This document shows, piece by piece, positions 25,833 to 34,635 of a stretch of 61,101 nucleotides of DNA. Under the pieces are notes generated by a model. It was not told where the DNA came from and did no database searches. It worked only from the letters and a program-made list of their open reading frames with translations. A program made the translations under genes and the position numbers. Source of the DNA: SIG587 sp045649505 (GTDB taxonomy: Bacteria; Bacillota; Clostridia; Oscillospirales; Acutalibacteraceae). The stretch spans positions 1 through 61,101 of the forward strand of contig JAZRQA010000032.1 of NCBI GenBank assembly GCA_045649505.1, in the 5' to 3' direction. Position 1 is the first letter of the stretch. Each line of letters opens with the position of its first letter.

Positions 25833-26810
25833 CTAAATAGCGTTTTTACATTCTTTTGAGTCAAAAAAATCATCTAAATTTTCAAGTGTTGTCTTTGCAA
25901 TGCCCGAAAGCGCCTCTTTGGTTAAAAATGCCTGATGTGAGGTAACAATAACATTGGGCATAGCAATAAGGGTTGTAAGCAGGTCGTCGGATATAACCTC
26001 GTCAGAAAAATCCTCGAAGAAAAGGCTTGTTTCCTCCTCATAAACATCCAGCCCTGCGCCCGCTACCTTGGCGGATTTAAGTCCCTCGGAGAGCGCGGCA
26101 GTATCGATAAGCATACCGCGGGAGGTGTTTATTATATAGACTCCGTCCTTCATTTTTGAAATGGTGTCGCGGTTGATAAGGTAACGGTTTTCCTTGGTGA
26201 GCGGGCAGTGCAGTGAGATAATATCACTACTCTTGAACAGCGTGTCAAGGTCGACATAGTCACCCTTGAATTGGTCTGAGGGGTATGGGTCGAAGCCTAA
26301 AATATTCATACCGAAACCTGCGCAGATATCGGCAAAGCATCGCCCTATTTTACCCGTACCTATAATTCCTACCGTTTTTCCGTTTAAATCAAAGCCTGTA
26401 AGCCCCTCAAGGGAAAAGTTATGGTCGCGGGTACGGATGTATGCGCGGTGAAGCTTTCGGTTTAAAAGCAACAAAAGAGCCATTGTATGCTCAGCGACCG
26501 AGTAGGGAGAGTAGTTGGGAACACGCACAACGGTAATACGCCCTGCGGCATATTTTACATCTACATTATTATAGCCCGCGCACCTAAGTGCGATAAGCTT
26601 TACGCCGTATTTTTCAAGGGTATCTATAACATCCCTGTCAATGGTGTCGTTCACAAAGGCGCACACCGCATCACAGCACGCCGCCATACCCGCGGTGTCA
26701 CGATTGAGCTTATTCTCAAAAAAGCGAAAGGAATATTTTTCTGAATCTGCAAAACGCTTAAAACTTTCCCTGTCATAGGGTTTGGTATCAAAAAAGGCTA
26801 TTGTTTTCAT
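25833..26810 (-). CDS. D-lactate dehydrogenase (D-isomer 2-hydroxyacid dehydrogenase)
   Basis: A 325-residue NAD-dependent enzyme. The Rossmann motif GTGKIG is near residue 150. The catalytic set is visible: arginine in NTSRG, glutamate in YEEETSLFFED and histidine in SHQAF. The FED insert after the glutamate fits D-lactate dehydrogenases. It reduces pyruvate to D-lactate and reoxidises NADH, an alternative to the PFOR/hydrogenase route. Its gene diverges from the PfoR-like gene. Confidence 0.9.
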   Translation of the reverse strand: MKTIAFFDTKPYDRESFKRFADSEKYSFRFFENKLNRDTAGMAACCDAVCAFVNDTIDRDVIDTLEKYGVKLIALRCAGYNNVDVKYAAGRITVVRVPNYSPYSVAEHTMALLLLLNRKLHRAYIRTRDHNFSLEGLTGFDLNGKTVGIIGTGKIGRCFADICAGFGMNILGFDPYPSDQFKGDYVDLDTLFKSSDIISLHCPLTKENRYLINRDTISKMKDGVYIINTSRGMLIDTAALSEGLKSAKVAGAGLDVYEEETSLFFEDFSDEVISDDLLTTLIAMPNVIVTSHQAFLTKEALSGIAKTTLENLDDFFDSKECKNAI

Positions 26811-26872
26811 TTCTTCTCTTCTCTTACTGATTTTTATTTATTATGATCTAAAAAATGTGTTATATACAAGCC

Positions 26873-26902
26873 TTGACGAACTTTATAGGTTTATTGTATA
26901 AT
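26873..26902 (+). promoter_or_regulatory. Promoter for the pfoR-nth-kinase-tcdA run
   Basis: TTGACG at 26873-26878 and TATAAT at 26897-26902 with an 18-base spacer. Confidence 0.75.
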
Positions 26903-26937
26903 AAATGCAAGTATTATTTTTTCACGAGGTGCAAAAA

Positions 26938-27978
26938 ATGAGGAAGTATCTTGACCGACTTTTTATTGACGGACTTGGCGGTATGGCATTGGGATTGTTT
27001 TCAACCCTTATTATAGGAACCATACTTGCCCAGCTGGGCGCGATAATTCCCGGTATTGTCGGCACTTATATAATTGCAATAAGCAAAGCGGCAAAAATGC
27101 TTACGGGTGCAGGTATTGGTGTGGGCGTTGCAACAAAGCTCGGCGCAAAGCCGCTCACTGCCGTCAGTGCGGCAGTTGCGGGACTTGTTGGCGCATTTCC
27201 CGCCGCGACAGTTGGCGACGGTATTGCCTTTGGCTCACCGGGTGAGCCGCTGGGAGCCTTTGTAGCCGCTTATGTTGCTGTCGAGATTGGTTATTTTGTT
27301 GCAGGCAAAACTAAAATAGACATAATTCTTACCCCCCTTTGCTGCATACTTGGGGGCAGTGCCGCAGGCTACCTTGTAGGTCCGCCCATATCAAGATTTA
27401 TGCTTTGGATAGGCTCTATTGTTAACTTTAACGTTGAGCAGAGTCCTATAATCGGCGGTATAATAGTTTCTGTAGTTATGGGAATTCTTCTGACTTTACC
27501 TATTTCCTCTGCCGCTATAGGCGTCTCTATGGGACTTTCGGGTCTTGCCGCCGGAGCGGCCACAGTGGGTTGCTGCTGTAATATGATAGGCTTTGCTGTT
27601 GCAAGCTATAGGGAAAATAAAATGGGCGGTCTTATTGCTCAGGGTATAGGCACCTCAATGCTGCAGATGCCCAACATTGTGCGTCGTCCTTTAATATGGT
27701 TGCCTGCTATAATCGCAAGCGCAATTTTAGGACCTGTATCCTCTGCATTACTCCAAATGACAAGCAATGCTACGGGCTCGGGAATGGGTACCGCAGGTCT
27801 TGTCGGTCCGTTAATGGCTTTTGAAAGTATGATAAAAAGCGGTGTTGATGTTGGAGTTGCTTTGATTGAAATATTGCTTATGCACTTTATTTTACCTGCC
27901 GTTATAGCCTTTGGTGTGAGTGAGGCTATGCGCAAGCTTGGTCTTATCAAAAAAGGCGATATGAAGCTGGTGATTTAG
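26938..27978 (+). CDS. PfoR-like / PTS EIIC-type membrane protein
   Basis: About 346 residues, rich in glycine and alanine, with about ten membrane segments. The sequence GIGVGVATKLGAKPLTAVSAA and the overall pattern match the PTS_EIIC_2 family that includes PfoR, named as a toxin regulator in Clostridium perfringens. No EIIA or EIIB domain is attached. The ATG at 26938 has GAGGTG at 26925-26930 upstream; the frame is open 11 codons earlier. Its role is likely sugar or small-molecule transport, with the regulator name being historical. Confidence 0.75.
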   Translation: MRKYLDRLFIDGLGGMALGLFSTLIIGTILAQLGAIIPGIVGTYIIAISKAAKMLTGAGIGVGVATKLGAKPLTAVSAAVAGLVGAFPAATVGDGIAFGSPGEPLGAFVAAYVAVEIGYFVAGKTKIDIILTPLCCILGGSAAGYLVGPPISRFMLWIGSIVNFNVEQSPIIGGIIVSVVMGILLTLPISSAAIGVSMGLSGLAAGAATVGCCCNMIGFAVASYRENKMGGLIAQGIGTSMLQMPNIVRRPLIWLPAIIASAILGPVSSALLQMTSNATGSGMGTAGLVGPLMAFESMIKSGVDVGVALIEILLMHFILPAVIAFGVSEAMRKLGLIKKGDMKLVI

Positions 27979-27979
27979 T

Positions 27980-28609
27980 ATGACAGAAAAACAGCGTGCC
28001 GCGGCGGCGGTGGAGCTTTTAAAGGAGCAGTATCCCGATGCGATATGCTCGCTTGACTACGCTGATGCTTTTCAGCTGCTTATTGCTACCCGCCTTTCGG
28101 CGCAGTGCACCGATGCAAGGGTAAATCTTGTTACGCCCGCACTGTTTAAAAAATATCCCACGCCGCAAAAAATGGCAACGGCACCGCTTGCCGATATAGA
28201 GGCTCTTATAAAAACCTGTGGTCTTTATAAGACCAAGGCAAAAGACCTTATCGGCATAGCTCGGCGTATCTGCGAGGTGTTTGCAGGAAAGGTACCCGAG
28301 GAAATGGAGGATTTGCTTACACTTCCCGGTGTTGGCCGAAAGACTGCTAATTTAGTACGCGGTGACATCTACGGTAAGCCTGCAGTTGTTACCGATACCC
28401 ACTTTATAAGACTTTGCAACCGCCTTGGATTTGTGAACACTAAAAATCCTATCACTGTGGAGCAAAAGATGATAAAGCTGCTCCCGTCGGGGGAATCAAA
28501 TGATTTTTGTCACCGCAGTGTGCTTCACGGTAGGGCGGTGTGCACCGCAAGAAAGGCGCTGTGCGAGCAGTGCTGTCTAAATTTCGTTTGTAAAAAGAGG
28601 CTTAAATAA
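27980..28609 (+). CDS. nth: Endonuclease III
   Basis: The 209-residue DNA glycosylase/AP lyase that removes oxidised pyrimidines. The helix-hairpin-helix (LPGVGRKTANLV) carries the catalytic lysine, and the aspartate is in VVTDTHFIRL. The C-terminal 4Fe-4S loop has the exact Cys spacing C-x6-C-x2-C-x5-C. It starts one base after the stop of the upstream gene, so translation is coupled. Confidence 0.95.
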   Translation: MTEKQRAAAAVELLKEQYPDAICSLDYADAFQLLIATRLSAQCTDARVNLVTPALFKKYPTPQKMATAPLADIEALIKTCGLYKTKAKDLIGIARRICEVFAGKVPEEMEDLLTLPGVGRKTANLVRGDIYGKPAVVTDTHFIRLCNRLGFVNTKNPITVEQKMIKLLPSGESNDFCHRSVLHGRAVCTARKALCEQCCLNFVCKKRLK

Positions 28610-28611
28610 TT

Positions 28612-29451
28612 ATGGGACAAAAAAGAGTTGCCGCAATTCACGATATTTCGGGCTTCGGCAAATGCTCGTTGACCGTGGCGTTACCCGTTATATCAGCCGC
28701 GGGAATTGAAACCGCAGTAATACCTACCGCCGTGCTATCCACACACACGGGCGGCTTTAGGGGTTACACCTTCAGAGATTTAACCGAGGATATTCTACCT
28801 ATAGCCGAGCATTGGCGCAGAGAGAATATTAAATTTGATGCTATTTATTCGGGCTATCTTGGCTCAAAATCTCAGGTTCAGCTTGTAATTAAGGCAGTTG
28901 GGCTTTTAAAGGATTCCAACACGAAAATAATAGTAGACCCCGTTATGGCGGACCACGGAAAGCTATACGCAGGCTTTGATGAGGATTTTCCCCGCGAGAT
29001 GCTTGGACTTTGCAAAATAGCCGATATTATTGTACCTAACATAACCGAGGCGTGTCTTCTTGTTGGAAAGAAATACCTTGAACCGCCATATACTAAGGAA
29101 TATATCGAGGATATCCTTCGCGCTCTATATAAAGAAACGCGCGTTGATATTGTGCTGACAGGGGTTTGCTTTGATGATGAGCAATTGGGTGCCGCTATCA
29201 TGTGTAACGGTGAAATAAGCTACTACTTTGCGCAGCGTGCCGATGCAGTGTTCCACGGAACGGGTGATGTTTTCGCCAGCGCCTTTACCGCCGCGGTGCT
29301 AAGGGGCAAGACGATTAAAGATAGCGCAAAGGTTGCGGTTGATTTTACCCTTGACTGCATCAGGCGAACTCTAAAGGATAACAGTGACAGGCGTTACGGA
29401 GTCAACTTTGAAAACGAGCTGTCCACTCTTATAAAGTATCTGGAGCAATAA
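28612..29451 (+). CDS. Pyridoxamine/pyridoxal kinase
   Basis: A 279-residue ribokinase-fold kinase close to PdxY/PdxK. The N-terminal HDISGFGKCSLTVALPV and the C-terminal GTGDVFASAFTAAVL, whose aspartate is the catalytic base, are both present. It phosphorylates vitamin B6 vitamers in the salvage route to PLP, the cofactor of the DegT-type aminotransferase and others. It follows nth by 2 bases. Confidence 0.87.
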   Translation: MGQKRVAAIHDISGFGKCSLTVALPVISAAGIETAVIPTAVLSTHTGGFRGYTFRDLTEDILPIAEHWRRENIKFDAIYSGYLGSKSQVQLVIKAVGLLKDSNTKIIVDPVMADHGKLYAGFDEDFPREMLGLCKIADIIVPNITEACLLVGKKYLEPPYTKEYIEDILRALYKETRVDIVLTGVCFDDEQLGAAIMCNGEISYYFAQRADAVFHGTGDVFASAFTAAVLRGKTIKDSAKVAVDFTLDCIRRTLKDNSDRRYGVNFENELSTLIKYLEQ

Positions 29452-29454
29452 ATT

Positions 29455-30168
29455 ATGAAAGAAGAATTTATTCGCATTGGTGCCCTTGTGGGTGAGGAAA
29501 GTTTTCAGCGACTGCAAAACAGTACCGTTGCGGTATTCGGCGTAGGGGGCGTTGGCTCATACGCTTTTGAGGCATTGGTGCGCAGCGGCGTTGGAACTAT
29601 TCATATTTTTGACAGCGACAGTGTTGCGGTGAGCAATTTAAACCGTCAGATAATAGCGCTTCGCTCCAATATAGGTCAGGCTAAGACAGCTGTTGCGGCA
29701 AAGCGTGCCGCCGATATAAGCGAGGGCGTAGAGGTGGTAGAACACAATATGTTTTACTGCGTAGAAACGGCTGGCAGCGTTGATTTGAAACAGTTTGATT
29801 ATATCATTGATGCTATTGATACCGTTACCTGTAAAACCGAGCTTATCTGCCGCGCAAAGGAGATGGGCGTACCTATAATCAGCGTAATGGGCACGGCGAA
29901 CAAGCTTGACCCCACAAAACTTACCCTTACCGACATTTACAAAACAAGGGGATGCCCTCTGGCCCGCGTTATGCGAAACACACTTCGCAAAAGGGGAATA
30001 GAGTCCCTTGAGGTTATATATTCCACCGAGGAGCCTATAAAAAGTCAGCCCTTCGGTGAGGTTAGACAAAGCGGCAGACCTTGTCCTGCAAGTGCCGTTT
30101 TTGTGCCTGCATCGGCAGGGCTTATGGCGGCATCACGGGCGGTAAAAAGCATAATTGAAAAACAATAA
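29455..30168 (+). CDS. tcdA: tRNA threonylcarbamoyladenosine dehydratase
   Basis: A 237-residue E1-like (ThiF/MoeB superfamily) enzyme. The nucleotide-binding GVGGVGSYAFEALVRSG and DSDSVAVSNLNRQI stretches are near the N-terminus. It uses ATP to cyclise t6A37 in tRNAs to ct6A. The length and the absence of the CxxC zinc pairs of MoeB support TcdA. It is the last gene of the run started at 26938. Confidence 0.9.
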   Translation: MKEEFIRIGALVGEESFQRLQNSTVAVFGVGGVGSYAFEALVRSGVGTIHIFDSDSVAVSNLNRQIIALRSNIGQAKTAVAAKRAADISEGVEVVEHNMFYCVETAGSVDLKQFDYIIDAIDTVTCKTELICRAKEMGVPIISVMGTANKLDPTKLTLTDIYKTRGCPLARVMRNTLRKRGIESLEVIYSTEEPIKSQPFGEVRQSGRPCPASAVFVPASAGLMAASRAVKSIIEKQ

Positions 30169-30192
30169 AGGCAAAAGTCTATATATAAAGTG

Positions 30193-30226
30193 CGGTAACC
30201 GTTTCACAATGGTTACCGTATTTTTA
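30193..30226 (+). terminator. Terminator after tcdA
   Basis: A perfect 8-bp stem (CGGTAACC at 30193-30200 with GGTTACCG at 30211-30218) is followed by TATTTTTAT. Confidence 0.8.
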
Positions 30227-30265
30227 TATACATTTTTAACAGTAGATTTTCGAAAAAGAATATAG

Positions 30266-30271
30266 TATAAT
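30266..30271 (+). promoter_or_regulatory. Possible -10 box for the hydrogenase regulatory genes
   Basis: A perfect TATAAT lies 37 bases before the DRTGG gene. No good -35 is seen, so the promoter may need an activator or another sigma factor. Confidence 0.4.
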
Positions 30272-30307
30272 TAAAATATACAGAAGACATTAACGGAGGA
30301 GTTTTCT

Positions 30308-30661
30308 ATGAAAATAAGTCAGATTGCGCAGCTTCTTGATGCTCGGATTCTTTGCGGAGAGGATATGCTTGAAACCGAGGTGCGTTCTGCCTGTGGCAGT
30401 GATATGATGAGCGATGTTCTTGCCTTTGTTAAGGACCAGGCGGTATTGCTCACGGGCCTTGTAAACGCTCAGGTTATTCGTACCGCAGCTATGATGGATA
30501 TGCGCTGTGTAGTTTTTGTGCGCGCAAAGGTGCCCGGCGACGATATTTTAGAGCTTGCAAGGGACTGCGGTATGGCAGTGCTTACTACTAATGAGAGAAT
30601 GTATGTTGCCTGCGGCAGACTTTATGCAGCAGGTCTTACAGGCGGGAGTGAGTGCAAATGA
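30308..30661 (+). CDS. DRTGG-domain protein
   Basis: A 117-residue stand-alone DRTGG-type domain, a small alpha/beta fold found near hydrogenase and phosphotransacetylase genes and fused to CBS domains elsewhere. Visible are LDARILCGEDMLETEVRSACGSDMMSDVL near the start and the closing strand-turn units. AGGAGG-like CGGAGG precedes the ATG. Its stop overlaps the next ATG (ATGA). A paralogue is at 32350. Family members are presumed to sense a small ligand. Confidence 0.8.
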   Translation: MKISQIAQLLDARILCGEDMLETEVRSACGSDMMSDVLAFVKDQAVLLTGLVNAQVIRTAAMMDMRCVVFVRAKVPGDDILELARDCGMAVLTTNERMYVACGRLYAAGLTGGSECK

Positions 30662-31083
30662 GTGAACCGCTGAAATTGCATTATAAAATAGACGGAGATA
30701 ACTTCACCACTGCAGGTGAGGCATCCGCTAATGTTAAAAAGACTCTTCGCCAATTAGGCTTTTCAACCGATGTTATTCGACGAGTTTCCATTGCAATGTA
30801 TGAGGGTGAGATAAATATGGTCATCCACGCTGAGGGCGGAGATGCCTTTGTTACCGTTTACCCCGATAAAATTGAAATTCTTCTTGAGGATAAGGGCAAG
30901 GGAATTGACAACATTGACCTTGCTATGCAGGAGGGATACTCCACCGCTCCTGAGGACATTCACGCTTTGGGATTTGGTGCGGGTATGGGTCTTCCCAATA
31001 TGAAGAAGTATACCGACGAAATGAAGATAGAGTCCACCGTCGGCGTGGGAACAAAGGTATATATGGTAGTTAATGTAAACTAA
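30658..31083 (+). CDS. RsbW-like ATP-binding protein (GHKL ATPase domain)
   Basis: About 141 residues forming only a histidine-kinase-type ATPase domain. YEGEINMVIHAEGG is the N box, DKGKGIDNIDLAMQEGYST the G1 box, and GFGAGMGLPNMKKYTDE the G2 region, as in anti-sigma kinases RsbW/SpoIIAB. No partner anti-anti-sigma factor is seen nearby. The ATG at 30658 has GGGAG upstream and overlaps the previous stop. It may phosphorylate or bind a regulator of the hydrogenase genes. Confidence 0.8.
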   Translation: MSEPLKLHYKIDGDNFTTAGEASANVKKTLRQLGFSTDVIRRVSIAMYEGEINMVIHAEGGDAFVTVYPDKIEILLEDKGKGIDNIDLAMQEGYSTAPEDIHALGFGAGMGLPNMKKYTDEMKIESTVGVGTKVYMVVNVN

Positions 31084-31099
31084 ATCAGAGGTGAGAGTA

Positions 31100-32353
31100 T
31101 TGTCAGAATTTGTACATTCGGTGTCTTTGGATGTTTCAAAATGCACAGGTTGTACCAATTGCGTTAAACGCTGTCCCACCGAGGCCATTCGTGTTAAGGA
31201 CGGAAGGGCAGTAATAGAATCGGCAAAATGTATAGACTGCGGTGAGTGTATCCGTGTTTGTCCACAAAAGGCAAAAACCGCTTGCTCCGACAGTTTTGAA
31301 ATCATCAATAATTTTAAATATAAGATTGCTCTGCCTGCGCCTGCTCTTTACGGGCAATTTGACCATCTTGAGGATATTGATTATGTTTTAAACGGACTTA
31401 TCGGTTGTGGATTCGATGAAGTATTTGAGGTAGCAAGGGCAGCAGAGCTTGTAACCGAATACACAAGGGAATATCTTAAAAAGCTCGATATTCCAAAACC
31501 TATTATTTCCTCCGCTTGTCCTGCGGTAGTAAGGCTTATTTCGGTGCGCTTCCCATCCCTTTGTGAAAACGTTTTGCCTATTTTAGCTCCTGTTGAGTAT
31601 GCCGCAAGAATTGCTAAAAATAAGGCTCTTGAGGACCATCCCGAGCTTAAAGAAGAGGACATAGGAGCATTCTTCATTAGCCCCTGTCCTGCAAAGGTTA
31701 CCTATATGCGTCAGCCGATAGGAGTTGAAAAAAGTGCTATAGACGGCGTTATTTCCATTAAGGAAATGTACTTTAAGCTTGTGCCTGTGATGAACAAGCT
31801 GAAAAAACCCGAGGCAATGTCACAGTCGGGAAGAATCGGAATAAGCTGGGCAGGCTCGGGCGGCGAGGCGTCGGCACTTTATAACAGCCAGTATTTAGCG
31901 GCTGACGGTATTGAAAATGTTATTAAGGTTTTGGAGGAAATTGAGAATAAAAGCTTTGGCAGACTTCAGTTTGTTGAGCTTAATGCCTGCTACGGCGGCT
32001 GTGTAGGCGGTTGCCTTAATGTGGAAAATCCGTATATTTCAAGGGCAAGGCTTCATATTCTTCGAAGATATCTGCCGGTGAGCAATGTGGATACCGCAAA
32101 GGAAAACCGCAAGCATTTTGGAACATATAAATGGAAAACTCCCTTGGCTCAGTCCCATGTGCTTCGTCTTGATGAGGATATGGCTACAGCCATGCGTAAA
32201 ATGGCAAAAATAAAGGAGCTTGAGCGACTTTTTAGGGGTAAGGACTGCGCCGCATGCGGTGCGCCCTCCTGTCACGCTCTTGCCGAGGATATTGTTCAGG
32301 GAAGAGCAAAGCTTAGTGACTGTGTTTTTTGCAGAGAGGAAGATGACCATTGA
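31100..32353 (+). CDS. [FeFe]-hydrogenase-like protein with terminal Fe-S domains, possible sensor
   Basis: About 417 residues. Two 4Fe-4S motifs at the N-terminus (CTGCTNCVKRCP, CIDCGECIRVCP) are followed by an H-cluster domain with all four ligand cysteines but altered surroundings: SACPAVV in place of TSCxPxW, SPCPAK in place of MPCxxK, and ACYGGCVGGC in the third motif. At the C-terminus a further 4Fe-4S domain (CAACGAPSCHALAEDI and a final Cys) replaces the usual small-subunit region. Such group C/sensory-type enzymes are thought to sense H2 or redox state. A TTG start at 31100 is preferred, since a GTG at 31091 lies within the AGAGGTG ribosome site. Confidence 0.78.
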   Translation: MSEFVHSVSLDVSKCTGCTNCVKRCPTEAIRVKDGRAVIESAKCIDCGECIRVCPQKAKTACSDSFEIINNFKYKIALPAPALYGQFDHLEDIDYVLNGLIGCGFDEVFEVARAAELVTEYTREYLKKLDIPKPIISSACPAVVRLISVRFPSLCENVLPILAPVEYAARIAKNKALEDHPELKEEDIGAFFISPCPAKVTYMRQPIGVEKSAIDGVISIKEMYFKLVPVMNKLKKPEAMSQSGRIGISWAGSGGEASALYNSQYLAADGIENVIKVLEEIENKSFGRLQFVELNACYGGCVGGCLNVENPYISRARLHILRRYLPVSNVDTAKENRKHFGTYKWKTPLAQSHVLRLDEDMATAMRKMAKIKELERLFRGKDCAACGAPSCHALAEDIVQGRAKLSDCVFCREEDDH

Positions 32354-32676
32354 CGGTAAAACAACTGACCGAAAAGATTATACTTAAGGAATTTGTGCTC
32401 AGCGACCCCGAACGTGAGATAACAGGGGGATATGCAGGGGATTTGCTAAGCTGGGTAATGGGCAGAGCAAGCGAGGGCGATGCCTGGATAACAATTATGA
32501 CAAATATAAATGTAATAGCGGTGGCAAGCCTAGCGGATACCGCCTGTGTTATATTGGCTGAAGGTGTTGCGCCCGATGAAGAAATGCTGTCGGTTGCGCG
32601 CGCAAAACAAATTAACCTTTTAGGTAGCGAGGAATCAACCTTTGCGCTGTGCTCTAAGGTGGGCGAACTCATATAA
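32350..32676 (+). CDS. Second DRTGG-domain protein
   Basis: A 108-residue paralogue of the protein at 30308, with the segment GGYAGDLLSWVMGRASEGDAW near residues 27-47 and closing VARAKQINLLGSEES. It starts with TTG overlapping the stop of the hydrogenase-like gene by 4 bases, with AGAGGAAG about 8 bases upstream, so its production is tied to that of the sensor candidate. Confidence 0.75.
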   Translation: MTVKQLTEKIILKEFVLSDPEREITGGYAGDLLSWVMGRASEGDAWITIMTNINVIAVASLADTACVILAEGVAPDEEMLSVARAKQINLLGSEESTFALCSKVGELI

Positions 32677-32711
32677 ACAAAATACAAATTACTGGAAGGC
32701 AGGGAAGTGTT

Positions 32712-33428
32712 ATGAAGTTTTTTTACGATCTCCATATACATTCCTGCCTTTCTCCTTGCGCCGATGATGACGCTACCCCCGCGCTGATTGCGGGTATAGC
32801 CAAGGTGAATGGACTGGACATTGTCGCGCTTACCGACCATAACACCTGTAAAAACTGTCCCGCGTTTTTTACTGCTTGTGAGTTTTACGGTATAACACCT
32901 ATTGCAGGCATGGAGCTTACTACCGCCGAGGATGTGCATATAATCTGCCTTTTTCCTACCCTTGAAGCGGCTATGGAGTTTGACCAAATAGTCGAAAAGC
33001 ACAGTGCGTCCATTGAAAATAAGCCTAAAATATTCGGCAACCAGCATATTATGAATGAGGAGGACGAGATAACGGGGGAGATATCCCGGTTGCTTATCGT
33101 CGCAACATCTATAAGCATAAATGATGCGGTGCGAATTGTGAGAAAAATGGGCGGTGTTGCATATCCCGCACATATTGACCGTGACTCAAACGGTATTATT
33201 GCTGTGCTTGGAGATATCCCTGCCGATGCGGGCTTTACTGCAGCAGAAATAAGGGATATTATAGAGCTTGAAAAATACAAAGAAAGATATCCGATATTAA
33301 ACATCCTTAATATTATTTCCTCATCCGATGCACACGGGATTGCGGGTGTCAGCGGAGCTGTAAACTATATAGAATTACCTGAAAATACAGCAGCGTCACT
33401 TGTGAAAAATATTTTGACAAAAAAATAA
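32712..33428 (+). CDS. PHP-domain phosphoesterase
   Basis: A 238-residue PHP protein of the polymerase/histidinol-phosphatase superfamily. The metal-binding motifs are all visible: DLHIHSCLSPCADDD, DHNTCKN, YPAHIDRD and SSDAHG. It is probably a metal-dependent phosphatase or nucleotide phosphoesterase. Members are often found in clostridial hydrogenase clusters; its substrate is unknown. AGGGAAG precedes the ATG. Confidence 0.83.
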   Translation: MKFFYDLHIHSCLSPCADDDATPALIAGIAKVNGLDIVALTDHNTCKNCPAFFTACEFYGITPIAGMELTTAEDVHIICLFPTLEAAMEFDQIVEKHSASIENKPKIFGNQHIMNEEDEITGEISRLLIVATSISINDAVRIVRKMGGVAYPAHIDRDSNGIIAVLGDIPADAGFTAAEIRDIIELEKYKERYPILNILNIISSSDAHGIAGVSGAVNYIELPENTAASLVKNILTKK

Positions 33429-33437
33429 CAAAATAGA

Positions 33438-33466
33438 TTGAATTTTGTCGCAATATATGATATACT
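33438..33466 (+). promoter_or_regulatory. Promoter for the structural hydrogenase genes
   Basis: TTGAAT at 33438-33443 and TATACT at 33461-33466 with a 17-base spacer. It gives hydC-hydA their own start apart from the regulatory half. Confidence 0.72.
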
Positions 33467-33553
33467 TATACCAATAGCGTGTTACACTGTTTTTCAGCGG
33501 TGTTAAATATGCAAAAAATTGCGGTTTATCCGCACGGGAGGTATATAAATTTT

Positions 33554-34048
33554 ATGAAAAAAAAGCTTACTACCGTTATGTTTAAGGGAACACCTGAACA
33601 GGAAGAAAAGCTAAAGGCCGTAATCGCCAAGTATCAAGGCGTTCCCGGTGCTATGATGCCTGTAATGCAGGAAGCACAGGATATTTACGGTTATCTGCCA
33701 ATTGAAGTTCAGAAAATGATCGCCGATGGTATGGGCGCCTCTCTTGAAGAGGTTTACGGAATAGCATCTTTCTATTCTCAGTTCAAGTTAAACCCCAACG
33801 GCGAGGTTGCCATTGCAGTTTGTCTTGGTACCGCCTGCTATGTTAAGGGCTCCGGTGACATAATTGCCCGAATTGAAGAAAAGCTCGGAATTAAATCAGG
33901 CGAGACATCACCTGACGGTAAGTTCTCTCTTGAGGCTACCCGTTGCATAGGTGCTTGCGGTCTTGCACCGGTACTCACCATTAACGACGAGGTTTACGGC
34001 CGTCTTAAAAAGGAAGATATTGACGGTATTCTTGAAAAGTATCTTTAA
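33554..34048 (+). CDS. hydC: NuoE-like subunit of the electron-bifurcating hydrogenase
   Basis: About 164 residues with a thioredoxin-like 2Fe-2S domain (CLGTACYVKGS near 93 and CIGACGLAP near 134), as in complex I 24-kDa subunits and HydC/HndA. It passes electrons between the NADH-binding subunit and the hydrogenase. The ATG at 33554 is chosen over a frame open 25 codons earlier, with GGGAGG at 33536-33541 upstream, a rather long gap. Confidence 0.93.
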   Translation: MKKKLTTVMFKGTPEQEEKLKAVIAKYQGVPGAMMPVMQEAQDIYGYLPIEVQKMIADGMGASLEEVYGIASFYSQFKLNPNGEVAIAVCLGTACYVKGSGDIIARIEEKLGIKSGETSPDGKFSLEATRCIGACGLAPVLTINDEVYGRLKKEDIDGILEKYL

Positions 34049-34054
34049 GCCCTT

Positions 34055-34615
34055 ATGAAGGAGCTGTCACTTAATATACTTGATATTACTCAAAACTCTC
34101 TTAGCGCAGGAGCATCCCTTGTGGGCATAAGCCTTATTGAGGATGCAAACTCAATACTCACCCTTAAAATTTCCGATAACGGAAAAGGGATGAGCGAGGA
34201 GATAGTAAAGGGCGTAACAAATCCCTTTTATACCACCCGTACCACCCGTAAGGTGGGCTTGGGGCTTCCGCTTTTAAAGCTGGCGGCTAATCAGGCGCAG
34301 GGAGATATTGATATTGTTTCCAAGGTGGAGGACGGGGTAACTCCCGACCACGGTACAACAGTTACCGCAACCTTTAATACAAAAAGTATCGATTTCACTC
34401 CGATAGGTGATATGGTATCTACCCTGTGCACGCTTATTCAGGGTAACGACAAGGTCGATTTTGAGTACATTCATAAGACCCCCGCAGGTCAGGTAACACT
34501 GTCCACAAATCAAATGCGGCAAATGCTGGGTGCGGATATTCCGCTTTCTAGCTTTGAGGTAATAGACTGGGTTAAAGAGTATCTTTCAGAACAGTACGAT
34601 GCTTTAGAAAAATAA
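34055..34615 (+). CDS. Histidine-kinase-type ATPase protein within the hydrogenase operon
   Basis: A 186-residue protein with a GHKL ATPase domain. NSLSAGASL is the N box, ISDNGKGMSEEIV the G1 box, and GLGLPLLK the G2 region, plus a C-terminal extension of about 70 residues. It has no membrane segment or H box, so it is not a full sensor kinase. It begins 6 bases after hydC without a clear ribosome site and is probably translated by coupling. Similar genes sit at this place in other clostridial hydrogenase loci, with unknown role. Confidence 0.78.
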   Translation: MKELSLNILDITQNSLSAGASLVGISLIEDANSILTLKISDNGKGMSEEIVKGVTNPFYTTRTTRKVGLGLPLLKLAANQAQGDIDIVSKVEDGVTPDHGTTVTATFNTKSIDFTPIGDMVSTLCTLIQGNDKVDFEYIHKTPAGQVTLSTNQMRQMLGADIPLSSFEVIDWVKEYLSEQYDALEK

Positions 34616-34635
34616 TTTTATTGGAGGAAAATATA

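Noticed and set aside
26938..27978. PfoR-like protein as a true toxin regulator
   Set aside because: The name comes from C. perfringens; here no toxin gene is near, the protein has no DNA-binding domain, and a transport role fits better.
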